64,000 nt of DNA from Saturnia japonica (taxonomy: Eukaryota > Arthropoda > Insecta > Lepidoptera > Saturniidae). The notes beneath the pieces are model-generated. The model was not told the DNA's origin and did no database searches. It saw only the letters and a list, made by a program, of their open reading frames with translations. Within the stretch, counting starts at the first letter, position 1. The number at the start of each line of letters is the position of its first letter. The stretch covers positions 9,300,001 to 9,364,000 of the forward strand of contig CM065320.1 of the NCBI GenBank assembly GCA_033032175.1. The letters are read 5' to 3'. This document shows positions 37,563-50,664 of this stretch, in pieces. Made by a program: the position numbers and the translations under genes.

Positions 37563-40500
37563 CTAAATTTGAGTAGAAAAACGTGGGCGTGGTAATTCGT
37601 ATACATCGCCGTGCACCGACGTGCGATTGCCTTGATGCTTGCCGCTATGTCTTGGGGCTCCTCCTATAACAGATTATTCTCATTACCAAATGTTCCGCCC
37701 ATTCTAGATGCTCTTTATCTCTAAGAAACTGAAACACTAAACAAACGTCCCATTTTATCACTGGCGCGGTGCCCATAACATTCGGCTAAAAAAATTAGTA
37801 AAGGTCAGCTATCTGGAAAGACCGACCGATTTTTTTTTGGTTTTAGGAACTGAGACCGTTACATATTATGCTACTTCTGCTATACAAGAAAGATGGAGTA
37901 TGCCAGTATAATGATTACATCCGGGCGCTCTATGGGCGCGTAAGCACTTTTTTAGATTGTTTAAAAATTTAAACATTATTTCTGCCCAAAAATGATCCAA
38001 GTAAATCTTATGTCACGCCTAATGAAGTTTACTTCGATATCTATCTATAATAGTATACTAACATATTCATCATCTAAATCCCGTAGTGAAGGACGTCCGT
38101 TAGGGAACTTAGGCATGTTCATTGGTAATGAGCGAGCAAAGTCTGGAGCCGCACCGCCGCGCGCCCGGCTTATGTGAATGCCTTCATCATTACTGCCTTC
38201 TGAAATAATATACAAGTTTTCGAGAAAATTAAATTAAGTACACTTAATAATTTATTGAAGTAGGGTGGGGCGGGACGTTACTTTGCGGAAATCCATCATA
38301 AATAATTTATGCGAAACTTCCAATTTTTTTCGAATTATTATTTTAAATTATTTCCTGTCTTATAATTATTTATAAAAAAATTTAATTTTAAGTATTATTT
38401 TTTATTTATTATTATTATATATAACATTTTACAGATTGAATAAAAAGTCCTTTATAAATACCTAAGAAAGCTCATTTTAGATATTAACTAATATTATACA
38501 GAAATTCAATATAAAAATTGAAGGTTTTGCAACTCTTTAAGAAAAGCTAAGTTTATTGAGAAAAACATCTTAGCATTCCATGGATTCACCGTGCGGGTGC
38601 CGGGTCCATCGTGTAGCAGACAGAGGGAACATGAGCAGTCACAGACCCAGGTGTAGGTTTAAAGGGCCCCCTTTTGATGCACATCAACGCTCACCTAGAA
38701 TGCCCGCGATACCCTCTCTGCCAGGCCAGATTTGATAAGAGCCTGTTAATGCTGCTTTAGATACCCGTTCTAAAATAGAACTTATTGCAGTTCTCGACAG
38801 GTCGAGGTCTTTTAACAAGTTATAGAGAGATTTCGCTGGAATACCTCTCGATCCCATTTCCACCGCACATAAGTTAACCGCATAGCCGATCTTGGTTAAC
38901 TCGTTACATAGATCGTAATAATTATTCATTTTTATTGCGTGGTCTTTAGGTATATTAGTTTCCCACGGTACAGTAAGCTCTACAAGTACTATACGCTTGA
39001 TTTCTCGAGAGTAAAGAAATATGTCTGGTCTGGATGACGAAACAACCACATCATCTGGAATTTATGTTTTTCATATGTGTCCACTAAGATAGTCCAGCAG
39101 AACCTAGGATCGAGAAGGGCTTATGTTTAGCATTTACTGTTGAGCCTTCATTTACAAAGTTAATTTGTCTCCTGTTAATGGTCAATCCTTTTTTAGCTCT
39201 AGCTACTGAAAGCTTCACGTATGAACTGAAGTACTCTATCATGGCGACGTGAGTAGTGACCCCTATCAAGAAGCACCTTGCATCCTACTACTAATAAGTG
39301 CCTGCCGTACCTATTGCCTCACCACAAGTATAGCAAAAATTTTCAGAAGCTTTCCCCCATCTTACTAAGTTACTCTGATCTGGGAGGGTCATTTGGAAGG
39401 CATCAAGGTAAAATTTTAGTAGGGCAGAAGACCAGTCATATAACAAGGCGCGCCACTTTAGTGCTACTGGGATGCAGAACTCACCTATGGCTAACCTTTA
39501 TATACTTTTATATTAATTAACCGTAAATATCCATTGACTAATGATACATTAAGTATAATGCATCATTAGTCAATGACATCAACATACATACTAATGTCTG
39601 TAGATTATTTTTATTAAAATTTAGAGTAAAAAACTACAAACTCGTTGCCATGATAATTTTAATACCGGATAAACCTAAGATTATTTTTTTTTTCGTAATA
39701 ATATTGTGTTATTATTATCAATATTTTTCCTTGTAATATCTCAGAACATTAAAAACTAATAAACCACAACATATCGTCATAACCATGCCCTCTATGAAAA
39801 CTCCTGAAAAATAAATACCCTTTTTTATTGAAAATTACGTAAAGATCTAATACACATGCATTTAGACTGCCAATTGTTACTATACAAATTATAATACTGA
39901 TAAACGTTATAGAAACATTTTGCACAATAAAATCCTAAATACCTTCATTTATTGCAATCTCAATTATTGTTGTATATTTAATTTACATAGCTTACACATC
40001 CCGCAATTGATTTAAAAGATAATTGTAATATCGATTATATTTTGCTCCAAAAAACTATCAATAGTTTTAAAATGAATTTCCAATTTAAGTTATGAGTTAT
40101 ATTATACTCACGATCGGAATCATAATCTTCTTGATCCGAAACGAAGTTATGAGGTGAATCTGCGCCTTCTAAGTCGAAGAGATCTTCCGCTTCGAGCGAA
40201 TCTTCTTCGGACGGTATATTTCTATTAATCTGTCGAGAAGAAAGCAAGCATTTATTTGAAAAGATATTAACAAACTTTAAATCAATTTTACTTCGATACA
40301 TGGAACAGAAAAAACGATGGAAGTAGCTTCAAGGCGATTTTGTACGAGAACCATAGAGTCGCCAAAGTTAAACATTTACTATGATCCGAGTGTTTTACGA
40401 ATTATGATTGGCTATAAACAAAAATTAAGAGAAAACCTAATGCATCAAATTCTTGACGTAAAATTGAACCATAATACTATTGACCTATAATTCATATTGT

Positions 40501-43500
40501 CAAATTTACAAAGGAATTCGATATTTTACCACAAGGCACAAAATATCGTTACCCGACATTAGGTGGACTTATCACAATAGATAAAACATTAGAATTTTAT
40601 TACTATAGAAACAAGAGTGGTATTTCAATGATATAACGTGTATTACCGAAGGTACGTTGCTACTTAAATAGTGATGTGAGCTAATTATATCGACAGTATT
40701 GCAAGATGTATGAAAATTTAATGTGGAATACAAAAAACGGGATAAGTGCGAGTCGGACTCGCGCACCGAGGGTTCCGTACAAACTTGTAGGTATGTAAAT
40801 AGTTCGTCCATCACGGGAATCGATTCTGTAAGATTTTCCCCGCTATTTTTGAATATGTTTTAAGTTTCCTCCCAAATCGAATAATTACAATATTAGTGTC
40901 TTTATAGATGAAATTTTGGGGTTAGTAATGGTTGATTTTGTTAATAAACCAGTTTTTTTTTTTTATATCTTTGTGGACGATGGATTCATGGACTGCAAAT
41001 CTACTAAAGATTTCAAGATAGCACTCGTTCTTTGGGATGCCCTATGCTTGAAAAATAAAAAATTAATATGTGCAATTCACACGCGGTAGAAGTGAAACCT
41101 TCAGAAAACATAAAATATCTTCTTTAAAATCCTAAATTAGCGGTACTGTTTAACTATCGGCCCCACTAGTACTGTACATATAACAGTGCGTACAAGTTTG
41201 GTCGTCACACTGCTAAACCAATTTGAGGATGACCATAGTCATGAAAATGATAAGTTGCCTTAATCGTGTATAATGTACTCTATCTCATTCTCTCGCATGC
41301 TAAATCCTATAAATGTGTTTGTCTCTTTTTAGTGTCGCTTTTTCGTTTAATCTAGTTTCAAATTACAACGGCACTGTTCTAAAGAAGTTTTCACTTCAAA
41401 AACATTGATGTTTCCATACATCCACGTTTTCTTGGCAATATTTTTATCGTCTAGGTTTTTTTAGAACATCGACACATTCCCTTTTTTCAGAATGATGTTG
41501 CATCCCTAGCACTGCCCCACGTGCCTCGTGCCGACAAACCTCCGCGCGCGCATTAGGTACATACAATTATTACAATTTATACTAATATAATAAAGCGGAA
41601 GAGGTTTTTTGTTTGTTTGTTCAAACACGTCAACCTCTGGAACTTCCAATCGGATTATAAACAATATGATAGCTGAATTCATAAGAAATAGTAGGTTATC
41701 TAGAATAATTAAGCTACACCTCTCGGCTAACCTTAAATATTGATTTTTGTTACGTTAAAAAACGCAAAAGCTCTTCTGAACTGCTTTATCCGTATGATCT
41801 GGTGTAATCGTTAGTAATTCGTAAATACAATGTTCAACAAAAATATTGGGTCTTTAGTACATCTAAAAAAGTCCACGATTCCATCTTATCTCTTATACAT
41901 AAATCACAAACAGGCATATATATTGAGTATTAAAAGTGATTTATGGGTATTATTATTAAGCACAGCATATTAATCCTTACGAACGAAAGTTTCTTCGTCA
42001 TTATGACAATTTCATGAAGATAAAATAAACTTTGCCCTTTATAGGATGTTATTTCGACGCATAGTTTAGATCGAGATAATGGAAAATTAAAATAATTCCA
42101 CACGCGGCTCGGTAGAACAGGGTGCGGTGATAACCAATATATTTTAATACTACAAGAAAATTACATTGATTTTATATTTGTAATGGATGACTAATGCCTT
42201 ATATTAATTAATTAACAAAGATAATAATCATTTATGATAAAATAAGAGTATTGACCACACTTTAAGGTTCTATTATTAAATAAAGAACAACACTCTGACG
42301 TACGATGACAAGAGACCTAGAGTTTTTACATTGCAAAGGCGGGACGCAATTCTTTGCTTGACCCTTTTTAGCAGACGCTATATAATATGTGGTATTTAGT
42401 TTGCGCTCACAATTCCATCAATTTTCTTATGTATAATAAGTACGTATAAACAGTGTAAGCAGGTAAGTAATTGTACAGCTACATTCACTAAAATAATTAG
42501 GTAACATTACTGTAGTTCATAAACTATGAAAGCACAGAACATTGCTCTAACAAACAAACTTAACCTTGCCGCTGAAAAACTGTAGTCCCTATACATCGAT
42601 ATACGCCGAGATTAGTTTACCAACTGCAAATAAGTTTATAAGTTTCTTTTGTGATGTAACTACAAATTTGCGATTTTGGGATTTTTTTTCTTTATCTGTG
42701 CTTTATGGTGTATGGTAATATGCAGCATAAACTGCCATATCTTTTGATTGCGTTGACTTAGAAGTTGGATTTTTTCATAGCTCCCAAGGTATTTCAGGTA
42801 TGAGAATTTGGTATTAATTTCAACTTGATACCTCCTTCCACCTGTTCCTGAGAAAAAGGGTTTTGACATACAGATGGGCAGACAGACAAACAAATGGACA
42901 ACAAAGTTATCCTATAAGGGTTCCTTTTTCATTTTGCGTTACGGAACACTAAAAACGAAAAATAATATGTTTTGATTTGTCTTTTATACAAAAATATACG
43001 CAGACTGACAAAGTTAAGAGCCACTTAGGGTGATAGATACGATTATAATTTTCCCAAAATTCACTCCACCTGTTCCTGAGAAAAAGGGTCTTGACATACA
43101 GATGGACAGACAGACAAACAAATGGACAACAAAGTGATCCTATAAGGGTTTCTTTTTCCTTTTGAGGTACGGAACCCTAAAAACGAAAAATAATATGTTT
43201 TGATTTATCTTTTATACAAAAATATACGCAGAATGACAAAGTTAGGAGCCACTTAGGGTGATAGGTACTTAAACATTTTACATGATTTTAATTTTCCCAA
43301 ATTTCAAATACATTTATTTTTATATTTCACTAGCTGTGGACGTGCACTACATAATACCATCCATCGGGCATACGCGCGAATCTCGCTCCTCCTCTCCCGA
43401 ATATTTTAAAGCCAAAATTGCTTATTGTGGGTGTTCCTTAGAAGATAAGACATATTACTCAGGCTGACTTTTTTGTAAGTCTTTATAATATGTACTATTA

Positions 43501-46500
43501 ATAGTATATTAATTTGCTATATCTCTTATGGATTACTCAGCGTAAGCCATTTAAGTGCCCGAATTGATTCACCATGACCAGTTTTTTTTTGTTGCGCGGA
43601 ACGCTAATTCTTTTTATAAAATATAAGTAGTTACTTCTTATAACATAGCTATCTATCTGCCAGTGAAAGTCCCGTCAAAATCGGTCCAACCATTTCGGAG
43701 ATTATCCGGAACAAACAGACAGACAAAAAAAAAATGTATTATAGGTAAAGTATATACTTTCATATACATTTAGTATAAAGCCGTTATTTCGACTTTACAA
43801 ACAGACACTTCCATTTTATTAATTGTATATAGATGGTACATATTAACAATAATGAGAACAATAATTAACAAACTACTGTCCTTGGAATAAAACATCGCAG
43901 AACCAGCTGTTTAGATATTTTTTTATTTGACTTTAAGATGTGATTTATATTTATGTTAAATGATTCGAAGGTACAAATCCGACAATCTGATGAAAGTTAT
44001 GTAATAGTTTGTATGTGAGAAACTATACTATTATAAATATTATTACGCGGCTGCAATGGGCGGTGGCAATCAGTGTAACTGTTTTTAGTACTTTCAGTAC
44101 TAAATTGGTATAATTAGGAATCTCTGAAATTTATTCAGTTTCATTTTAGTATAAAACCCAATTTTAGTATTTTTTGGTCTTTTTAAGGATTACTATCTGG
44201 CAACAGTATAGACTACCATTTAAAGAGACACTATTTTCAGAATTAAAATGTATTGGCCCACAAATAGATATTTACGAAAGCTTTTCATCTCTGTTAAATG
44301 TTATAGATAAGTTTCCGAACATAGATGATACTAACAAACAAGCTATTGAAGAAGAATATCGTCAGACGTCAAATGAAGCACGATCAAGAAGTACAAAATC
44401 TTTTGTGTGGTGGTGGTTGTATATTACTTCCTTGTAGGTGGTAGTAATACAGATAATAATGTAAAGCAGTTTCGGGCCATGTTGAACAATATTGTTGATA
44501 CGAAAAAGGACCCAAAGTATAAAAATATCACTAATTTTATAAAGTGCATAATGTATGTTCCCATTTCCAATGCACAATGTGAAATTTTTTTCGCTAGTTA
44601 TTATCTTTAAGACTAAATACAGAAATAGGTTTTTAACTAAGAACATTCCTTGCATATTGGGTACACGTTAAGCAAGCTTTGACTGAAGGTTGTACTTCTT
44701 TTGTCGCCTCACCGGATATGATTAATATTGTTAAAAAATTGGTAATAATGATTATAGCATCGATTTTGAATAAACAGTTTAAACATTACGTTTTTTTTTT
44801 TATAACACCAAAAAGTAAGTATAGCACTGACACAACACCTCGACTGTAAAGTGACGAAACAAGTCTTACATAGCATATAGTACACTAAACTTTGTTACTC
44901 TGGCTGTGGTTTTTAAACTCTAATATTGTACAAAAAAGACATTTTTTTTTACAGTTATGTTACGTTGCCAAAATCTACTTTGAGACCGAGAGTGCGTGAA
45001 CGGAAAGTGGTACTGCAGTACTTACTAAAGTCGACAGGTGCCACGCCTACTTATTACTTCCATTGTTTTCTCTGTTCCATGCTTTGATAATTATTATGGT
45101 ATATAAATGACTGTTAAATGTTTTCGATTCATCTAAAAGCCAAAGCTTTTATGCAAATATCTTTATTTAATTTTTTTCTTTATTATACTCTTTATTTATA
45201 CTATATCGATTAGTTCAAAAGTGTAATCCAATAAAAACATATTTTTAAAGCAGTTTAATTTAATGAGAGAATTACACAAGTTATAAATCAGTTGACTTAT
45301 ATTTCAATAATGTCACAGTAACCTTCTCGCCTCATGCCCACTCAAGAACTAAATCACGCCACTTTCACTCCTCTTCTCGCTCTTCGCTTCGTCTCACCTT
45401 CATCTCGGCTCGTCCCGCTCTACACTCACAACAGCGCCATTAGACAATGGAAATACTTTCGTTAAGATACATTAAACATGACAACGACTATTATTGTTTT
45501 TATTAACATTATTAACATTTTTCATTGGAAAGTTCATATATTGAATTTATATATATAAAAATGATAAGAGGTTTGCCATTGTGCGCGCATCATGCAAAAA
45601 CTACTGGATAGATTTTCATTTTTTTTTTTTTTTTTTTACTAATTAGGTAACTGGTTTTTACCTAAAAAATATATCACGATATCTTCATTCAATAAAAAGT
45701 TATTAAAGTTTAAACAAACTATGATTTTTATAAGCACTACTCATTCAACATGTGTTTTGTTTCTGAGGTGTTAATATAATTAACACCACAGATAAAGTCA
45801 CAGGTATCAGCTAGTCATAAATATTTGTCAGTAAACACATAATAATGCCATTGGCATGTTACGTTTTTTTAATTTAAATATAATGTCAAAATAAACAATC
45901 AATAAATGTGTTTACCTTAATGATATTCTGAGTTTTTTTGGCATCTTTTAATGAGGACAGTCTTCTTCTCTGCAGTGGAGGTAGCTGCGGTGAGCGAGGT
46001 TCATTATCCAAGCTTATGTCGATTCTCCAATCATTATCAACATTTTTTTGTGCCTTACTTATAATACTGAAAATAATTTTGGTGACATTTAGACATTTGC
46101 ACAAAAAATATTGCATAACATGTAAGGCCTGTAGGGAATTACAAGTCTCCCTAAACAATTTTGGCTAAAACCATCCCTTTCTTCAAGATAAACCTTGACT
46201 ACAGTTGCATTAATAATATTTTTTTATAACCATTGAATTTTAATAAGAAATATTGCTCACAAGTTTAGATTGACCAACAAATGGTTCAGATTTCTGAGAA
46301 AGAAGATCTCCAATCATTTATGTAGCATTATTGTATAACCTGTTTTCAAAAGATAGATACTCGAATTCCAATAAAAACTTATTATGCCAATGTCCCATTA
46401 TATTTGTGTAACAATTTTAGTTTATATTACAATTAGCAGTGCTCCATGGTTTTACTCAAGTTAATTTTATCTGACAAACACAGCGCTGCACAGTGAATGC

Positions 46501-49500
46501 ACCCGTGTTGCCTATCGTAATTGTTCTCACTTCCCACAAGTTTATATTATTTTAATTTTCAATTATCTCCTATACTATACTACTTCCATTTCTGTATTTT
46601 CTCGATGACAGTTCTAATTTGATAGTTGTAGTGTTGTGACCAAATAAGTAATGATATCGATCGCATATATTTCGTCGAGTCGAGTGACAGTGACGATTCA
46701 TCAGATTTTGATTAAAATAAAGATTACCTGTCGTTATAATTATTTCGTTTCATTGTCGAGTACCTATACCTATACCTACTTATTTTACAACAGCTTCGAA
46801 AATTTTGAAGAAGTTGGCATTATCAATCAAGAATTAATATGTGTAACATCTTGTTATGAAATATAATATTAGTAAATAAATTTGTACAAAAGTATCCGGC
46901 AGTAGTTTAGTTTCTTACATTTTGTAAAAAACTATCGGGTCTGTTATCGTGTTACGTTTATCGATATAGCTCCATCCCTATCAGTTTCTCCGACCCTGGT
47001 ATAACCTTGTACGTGGAGTTTTTTGGCGGGATTTTGAAATGACATGTTGTGGTTGTTATTTTTAATTCATTTACTTAGGTTTTTACCCTATATTATGTAA
47101 TATTGGTAGCGTTTTGCGTGATATAGTTTGGTTTTATATACCATAATACCATTCCATCAGTATTTTCTTATGACGTTGTCAATTTCAACTATCGTCAGTA
47201 AACCGACTTTACAGACAACCAATTTTTTTTTAGATATACTAAGGAACAATATGTTTGTAGAGCAGAGAATTTACGTATCATTAACTATTATGCCAGCGCA
47301 TTCGAATAAAGCAGTTCGGGAACACTTCCACTTCCGACTTATTAAACACAAATCTATATTTAAGGCAAGCTGAGAGTTGTAGCCTAATGTTGGAGAGCCT
47401 TTACTATTCCTCGTGAATATGGCTATCATATACAAAAAGGATTTTTTTAAACCCAACTGGTAGTTTCAGAGATTGGCGTGTTAAACAAACAAAAAAAATC
47501 TTTCGCTTTATTATATTATTATGATATAGATTACAATACTTCATAATACATACCTAACCAACTCACTTACCTAGCTAAGATTTTGTGATCCCTTTGTGCC
47601 CTCTCTTTGTATGCCTCATATTCTGCATACTTTTGTTCTCTGAATTGTCTGACAGTCTCCTCTAGGGTTTCAAGCTCTGACTGTAGCGTTTGATTCATTT
47701 GTTTACTAAGTGTTCCGATCATCTGATGGCTTGGAGGCCATCTCTTATTATTTACTATGAAATTATTTGTGTCAACATTTTCTTTCATTTCAATGTCATT
47801 TGTCACTTCTGGGACAAGTAGATTGAAAACTGGTGAAAAATTGGTTGATTTTTTTAAATTATTCACTTTTTCTGGTGTGGTCTGAAATATAACAGTCAAT
47901 AATGAAGGTAATGCATTTTAAGGCAATGGTAGGCATTATAATAATGGTCGACAATAAATAATAAATTAGAAATTTTCTGGGTGAATAGGACACGACAACT
48001 GTGTCCAACTGGATCGCAGCCACCATAGTGGCCAACTTAGGCATGTTACATTGTAAGATCAATACCCGACTGGGTCGCAATCACCATGCATATTGCATAT
48101 GGTGATAAACCCATTACAGTGACTCTCTTTAGGTTGATTTTGTTTCAGAATGAGCCAGTATATATCCAGCTGCAGCCGAGAACCTTGCAGGCAGGCATGA
48201 TAGTGACGACCGTCGATGGATTTCCAATCTCTCACTTTTTTATATGTAGTTTGTACTCTGCTTACCATCAGACACAATACCCTCACTTTACCATGCTACT
48301 ATAAAACAAACCATTTGGTGTTAATATTTAATGCATATTTTAGTTATACACTAAGTGCATTTTATATAATGTTATATAATCTATATTGCATTTTTATTCC
48401 CATGGAGTGAGTTGACATTTCATGTGTTGCTAGTTTAGATTTTTATAACAATGATGTCACCAATCCGTACTAATTGTATACCCATATGAGACACTATACC
48501 TAATGGTAAGTTTTTTTCAAAAACATTGAACCTTTTATATGTGGAGGCTGAATATAGGAGATAAATTTGCATGTCTCATAGGTCAACCAAAACATTAATT
48601 TTTAGTTTTTGTTTTTGCAGTTGTTCGCCATAATATATTCATTTTATAGTTACTTTAATTATGTAATAATAATAGTAAATGATCAGTAATGTTGAATACC
48701 ACAAAATTTTTAAATTAACAAATAAAAACCCTCAATTCAGTATTTAAAATTTCGTGATTCAAATAATTGTACTGTAAAATATATGGTAGCACAACACTAC
48801 AAAAATAAATGTGAAAACATTATTTTCAAGTTTGAAATTACTAGTTGTCAATTCACTCCATGGAAATAAAATACCCAGTATAGCTACAGGCTACAGACTG
48901 ATTCTTGAATAAACTTGTATCAAAATGACCATGGGAAGAAAAATACTTAAACCCATGTAGGTTTCAAATCATACCCCAGTAGCATATTATAAAGATTTGT
49001 TGTTTTCACAAGTTATTTTGGAGAAATATTTGGTTTAATATTTAAAATGAAAGAGTAAAAACAGACTTAAATTTAGTAAACATAAAGTGAATTTGAAAAC
49101 ATCTAGTCTTATTTTAATTCATAATTTTTATTACAAATGTGTTAAAATGCATTAACATTCTAAAATATTAAATCTAAATGAGTGCTCACTTGAACAGCCT
49201 TGGAAATAATTATATTGTAAGGTTCTTTTTTGTCTTGCATTGTAGCATGAGTGGTTTGCCCGCAAGCCAAACATGTATGTATTGTCCAGCGGCCTATAAC
49301 TCTTGAACCCACCAAAGCTTGTTGAACCACTTGAATTTTCAGCATATTACCCGGACATGACAGTAACTTCTGTAATAGATAACAACAAAAATTTGTTTTC
49401 AAAACTAAAAAAATGATTTTATTCATTTTCTAAATAAATTAATCAACTGGTGATGTAGTTGTGTAAATAGTCACCCATTGGAATATTTTCATTTTACTCA

Positions 49501-50664
49501 TTTTAACTTTAAATCACTTTTCCTTGCTTTACAAAAGTTATATAAATTGAGTTTGGAGTTTTACTTACTGAACTAATTATGTTAAAGTTACAGTATTTAT
49601 TAATCAGTGCATAATAGGTCACATACATATTATACACCACACTGATAGATTTGTATATTTATAGCACTAAATATCTGGGTGGGTAAGATTCTCTCTGTAT
49701 CTTGCAACAAGAAAAAAAACACCTACTTAGGTAATATTGGACAATAACATATTAACTAAATTTAAAAAATGCCTTTCATTTCTTTACAGTAGTTTAGGAG
49801 TAAACAATTGTAGTATAGATGTATAAATACAAGAATTACTCAATAGTATTGTAACATATTAAGAACCGATATATTACAAAACTGTACAGGATAATTTTTA
49901 CTTTTCGCATTATTTTATATGAATGGACAATTCCAAGACATTGATAATTACTTAATTTTTTTGTAATTCATAATTAGTGGTTAACATCATTTTATAGTAA
50001 TTTTATAAACAAAAAGACAGATATAGGAAGCATTGTTTTTTTATAATATTGAAATTGTATTCTCCTTTCATTATCTTGTAGAAAAAACTGTAGTCATATA
50101 ATCTATTTGTTACAACATCATACAAAACAATTAAGAATCTAGCACATAATAAAAGTGCAATGTGTTTATTAAAGTCCAACTTAAAACACATTATAAAATT
50201 CAAGGTCCCTCTATATTTGCGTACATTTAAAGCAACTTACTGCAGCTTTAATAAAAGTTTAAATATACCAAATAGTAATAATCAAACGAAAATAACATTT
50301 GTGTAGTATAAACAAATAACCATAAACATTGCGTGTACATAAAGCGAACGTAAATATACTTGTCGGTTTAGAGCCGCACGCTTAAGATCTGCAAATAGTA
50401 CATAGGTAATAGGTAATTAGGCATATAAAATGCAAACCAATGCCGCATACGTGATTAGAACACATAAAGTTTATGCTCTAATTCATAATAAAGGACAAAA
50501 AAGACTATAAATCAAGGCCGACACATGTTTACTGACAGTACCTGGCTGAAAAATATATCCCTTTGTTCCGTCGATGTGAGTCCCAGATTTTCGATGTCGA
50601 TAATATCTTCATATTTATCACTTTCTAGTGATACATTTAAGCATTTACAAACACAGAATGCCAT
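37563..50664 (-). CDS. Lobe: Lobe / PRAS40 (AKT1S1) family protein, 7 exons, frameshift in last exon
   Basis: Coding exons in gene order: 50664-50542, 49369-49190, 47881-47571, 46066-45916, 40229-40112, 38199-38063, 37663-37563; phases agree at every junction. About 373 residues. PRAS40/Lobe proteins bind Raptor, restrain mTORC1 and are phosphorylated by Akt and mTORC1. Visible parts: N-terminal CVCKC and, at residues about 73-76, CLAC, a possible zinc site; a Glu/Gln-rich coiled coil (about 160-205, ELETLEETVRQFREQKY, ERAQRDHKILA); an acidic stretch with FDLEG at 273-277, like a TOS motif; ARSLPMNMP at 316-324, equivalent to human AKSLPVSVP with Ser183; DIAASIKAIA; and LPRPRFSTQI at the end, equivalent to the Akt site region LPRPRLNTSD. 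The last exon is 101 nt instead of the 102 needed: near 37618-37621 one base is missing, so the strict reading leaves frame before LPRPRFST. An alternative end at an in-frame TAG (38045-38047) after DEYVSILL is possible by intron retention. Confidence 0.87.
38540..39300 (-). mobile_element. Retroelement-type C-terminal domain fragment
   Basis: Open frame 39049-38684 encodes RPDIFLYSREIKRIVLVELTVPWE, then MNNYYDLCNELTKIGYAVNL, CAVEMGSRGIPAKSLYNLL and ALTGSYQIWPGR. Proteins with this RPDI...ELTVPWE module are widespread in animal repeats and look like a PD-(D/E)XK nuclease fold (Asp, then Glu-Leu-Thr strand). A further piece upstream (39240-39090) has the preceding region (ARAKKGLTINRRQINFVNEG). 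I cannot name the element class with certainty. It lies in a Lobe intron, in the same strand sense. Confidence 0.5.
39532..39575. repeat. 14-bp-arm inverted repeat
   Basis: CATTGACTAATGAT (39532-39545) and ATCATTAGTCAATG (39562-39575) are exact complements around a 16-base loop. Just outside the retroelement fragment; may be an element terminus. Confidence 0.85.
40733..42837. other. Lobe intron 4 with dispersed repeat fragments
   Basis: At 40740-40790 the block GTGCGAGTCGGACTCGCGCA with GAGGGTTCCGTAC is a very common Lepidopteran repeat motif. At about 41579-41660 a Helitron 5'-like block (ACTAATATAATAAAG, GGTTTTTTGTTTGTTTGTTC) occurs. No exon seen between 40229 and 45916. Confidence 0.4.
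42838..43300. repeat. Two-unit tandem repeat, period 228 bp
   Basis: Both units start CCACCTGTTCCTGAGAAAAA (42838 and 43066), continue through ACATACAGATGG, CAGACAAACAAATGGACAAC, ACGGAAC and AATAATATGTTTTGATTT, and end GCCACTTAGGGTGATAG. They differ by scattered point changes. They carry the same dispersed-repeat tail seen with GTGCGAGTCGGAC elements. Confidence 0.9.
43330..43833 (-). mobile_element. Complete non-autonomous Helitron
   Basis: Minus-strand 5' end TCTATATACAATTAATAAAA follows a host A and the 3' end GCACGTCCACAGCTAG precedes a host T. The interior shares long blocks with 21328-21845 and 14928-15360. 504 bp, no coding capacity. Lies in Lobe intron 4. Confidence 0.87.
44165..44740 (+). 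pseudogene. hAT-like transposase C-terminal fragment
   Basis: Broken frames give WQQYRLPFKETLFSELKCIG, then FPNIDDTNKQAIEEEYRQ, then FIKCIMYVPISNAQCEIFFA. These match the LxxLMxIPxSNAxxERIFS region in the C-terminal dimerisation domain of hAT-type transposases. Continues as HVKQALTEGCTSFVASPDMI in another frame. Opposite strand to Lobe. Too decayed to place further. Confidence 0.6.
45552..45670 (+). mobile_element. Helitron-type 5' fragment
   Basis: TATATATAAAAATGATAAGAGG followed by GCAAAAACTACTGGATAGAT and a long T run resembles the 5' region of the Helitron at 57393. No 3' end seen. Confidence 0.4.
47018..47245 (-). repeat. Dispersed repeats in Lobe intron 3
   Basis: The part 47018-47130 resembles 28031-28150. 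The part 47140-47240 is the inverted copy of 58845-58945 (TCAGTATTTTCTTATGACGT, GTCAGTAAACCGACTTTACA). Confidence 0.7.
48000..48310 (-). repeat. Dispersed repeat fragment, LINE-tail-like
   Basis: The minus strand carries GTGTCTGATGGTAAGCAGAG, like the CACCTGATGGTAAGC tails of CR1-type LINEs (compare 11595-11620), with two nearly repeated ACTGGGTCGCAATCACCAT / CTGGATCGCAGCCACCAT blocks. No coding frame recognised. Lobe intron 2. Confidence 0.4.

Noticed and set aside
38045..38062. DEYVSILL-stop as the normal end of Lobe
   Set aside because: A GTTAGT donor at 38062 leads in phase to an exon encoding the conserved PRAS40 C-terminus, so splicing is the better reading.
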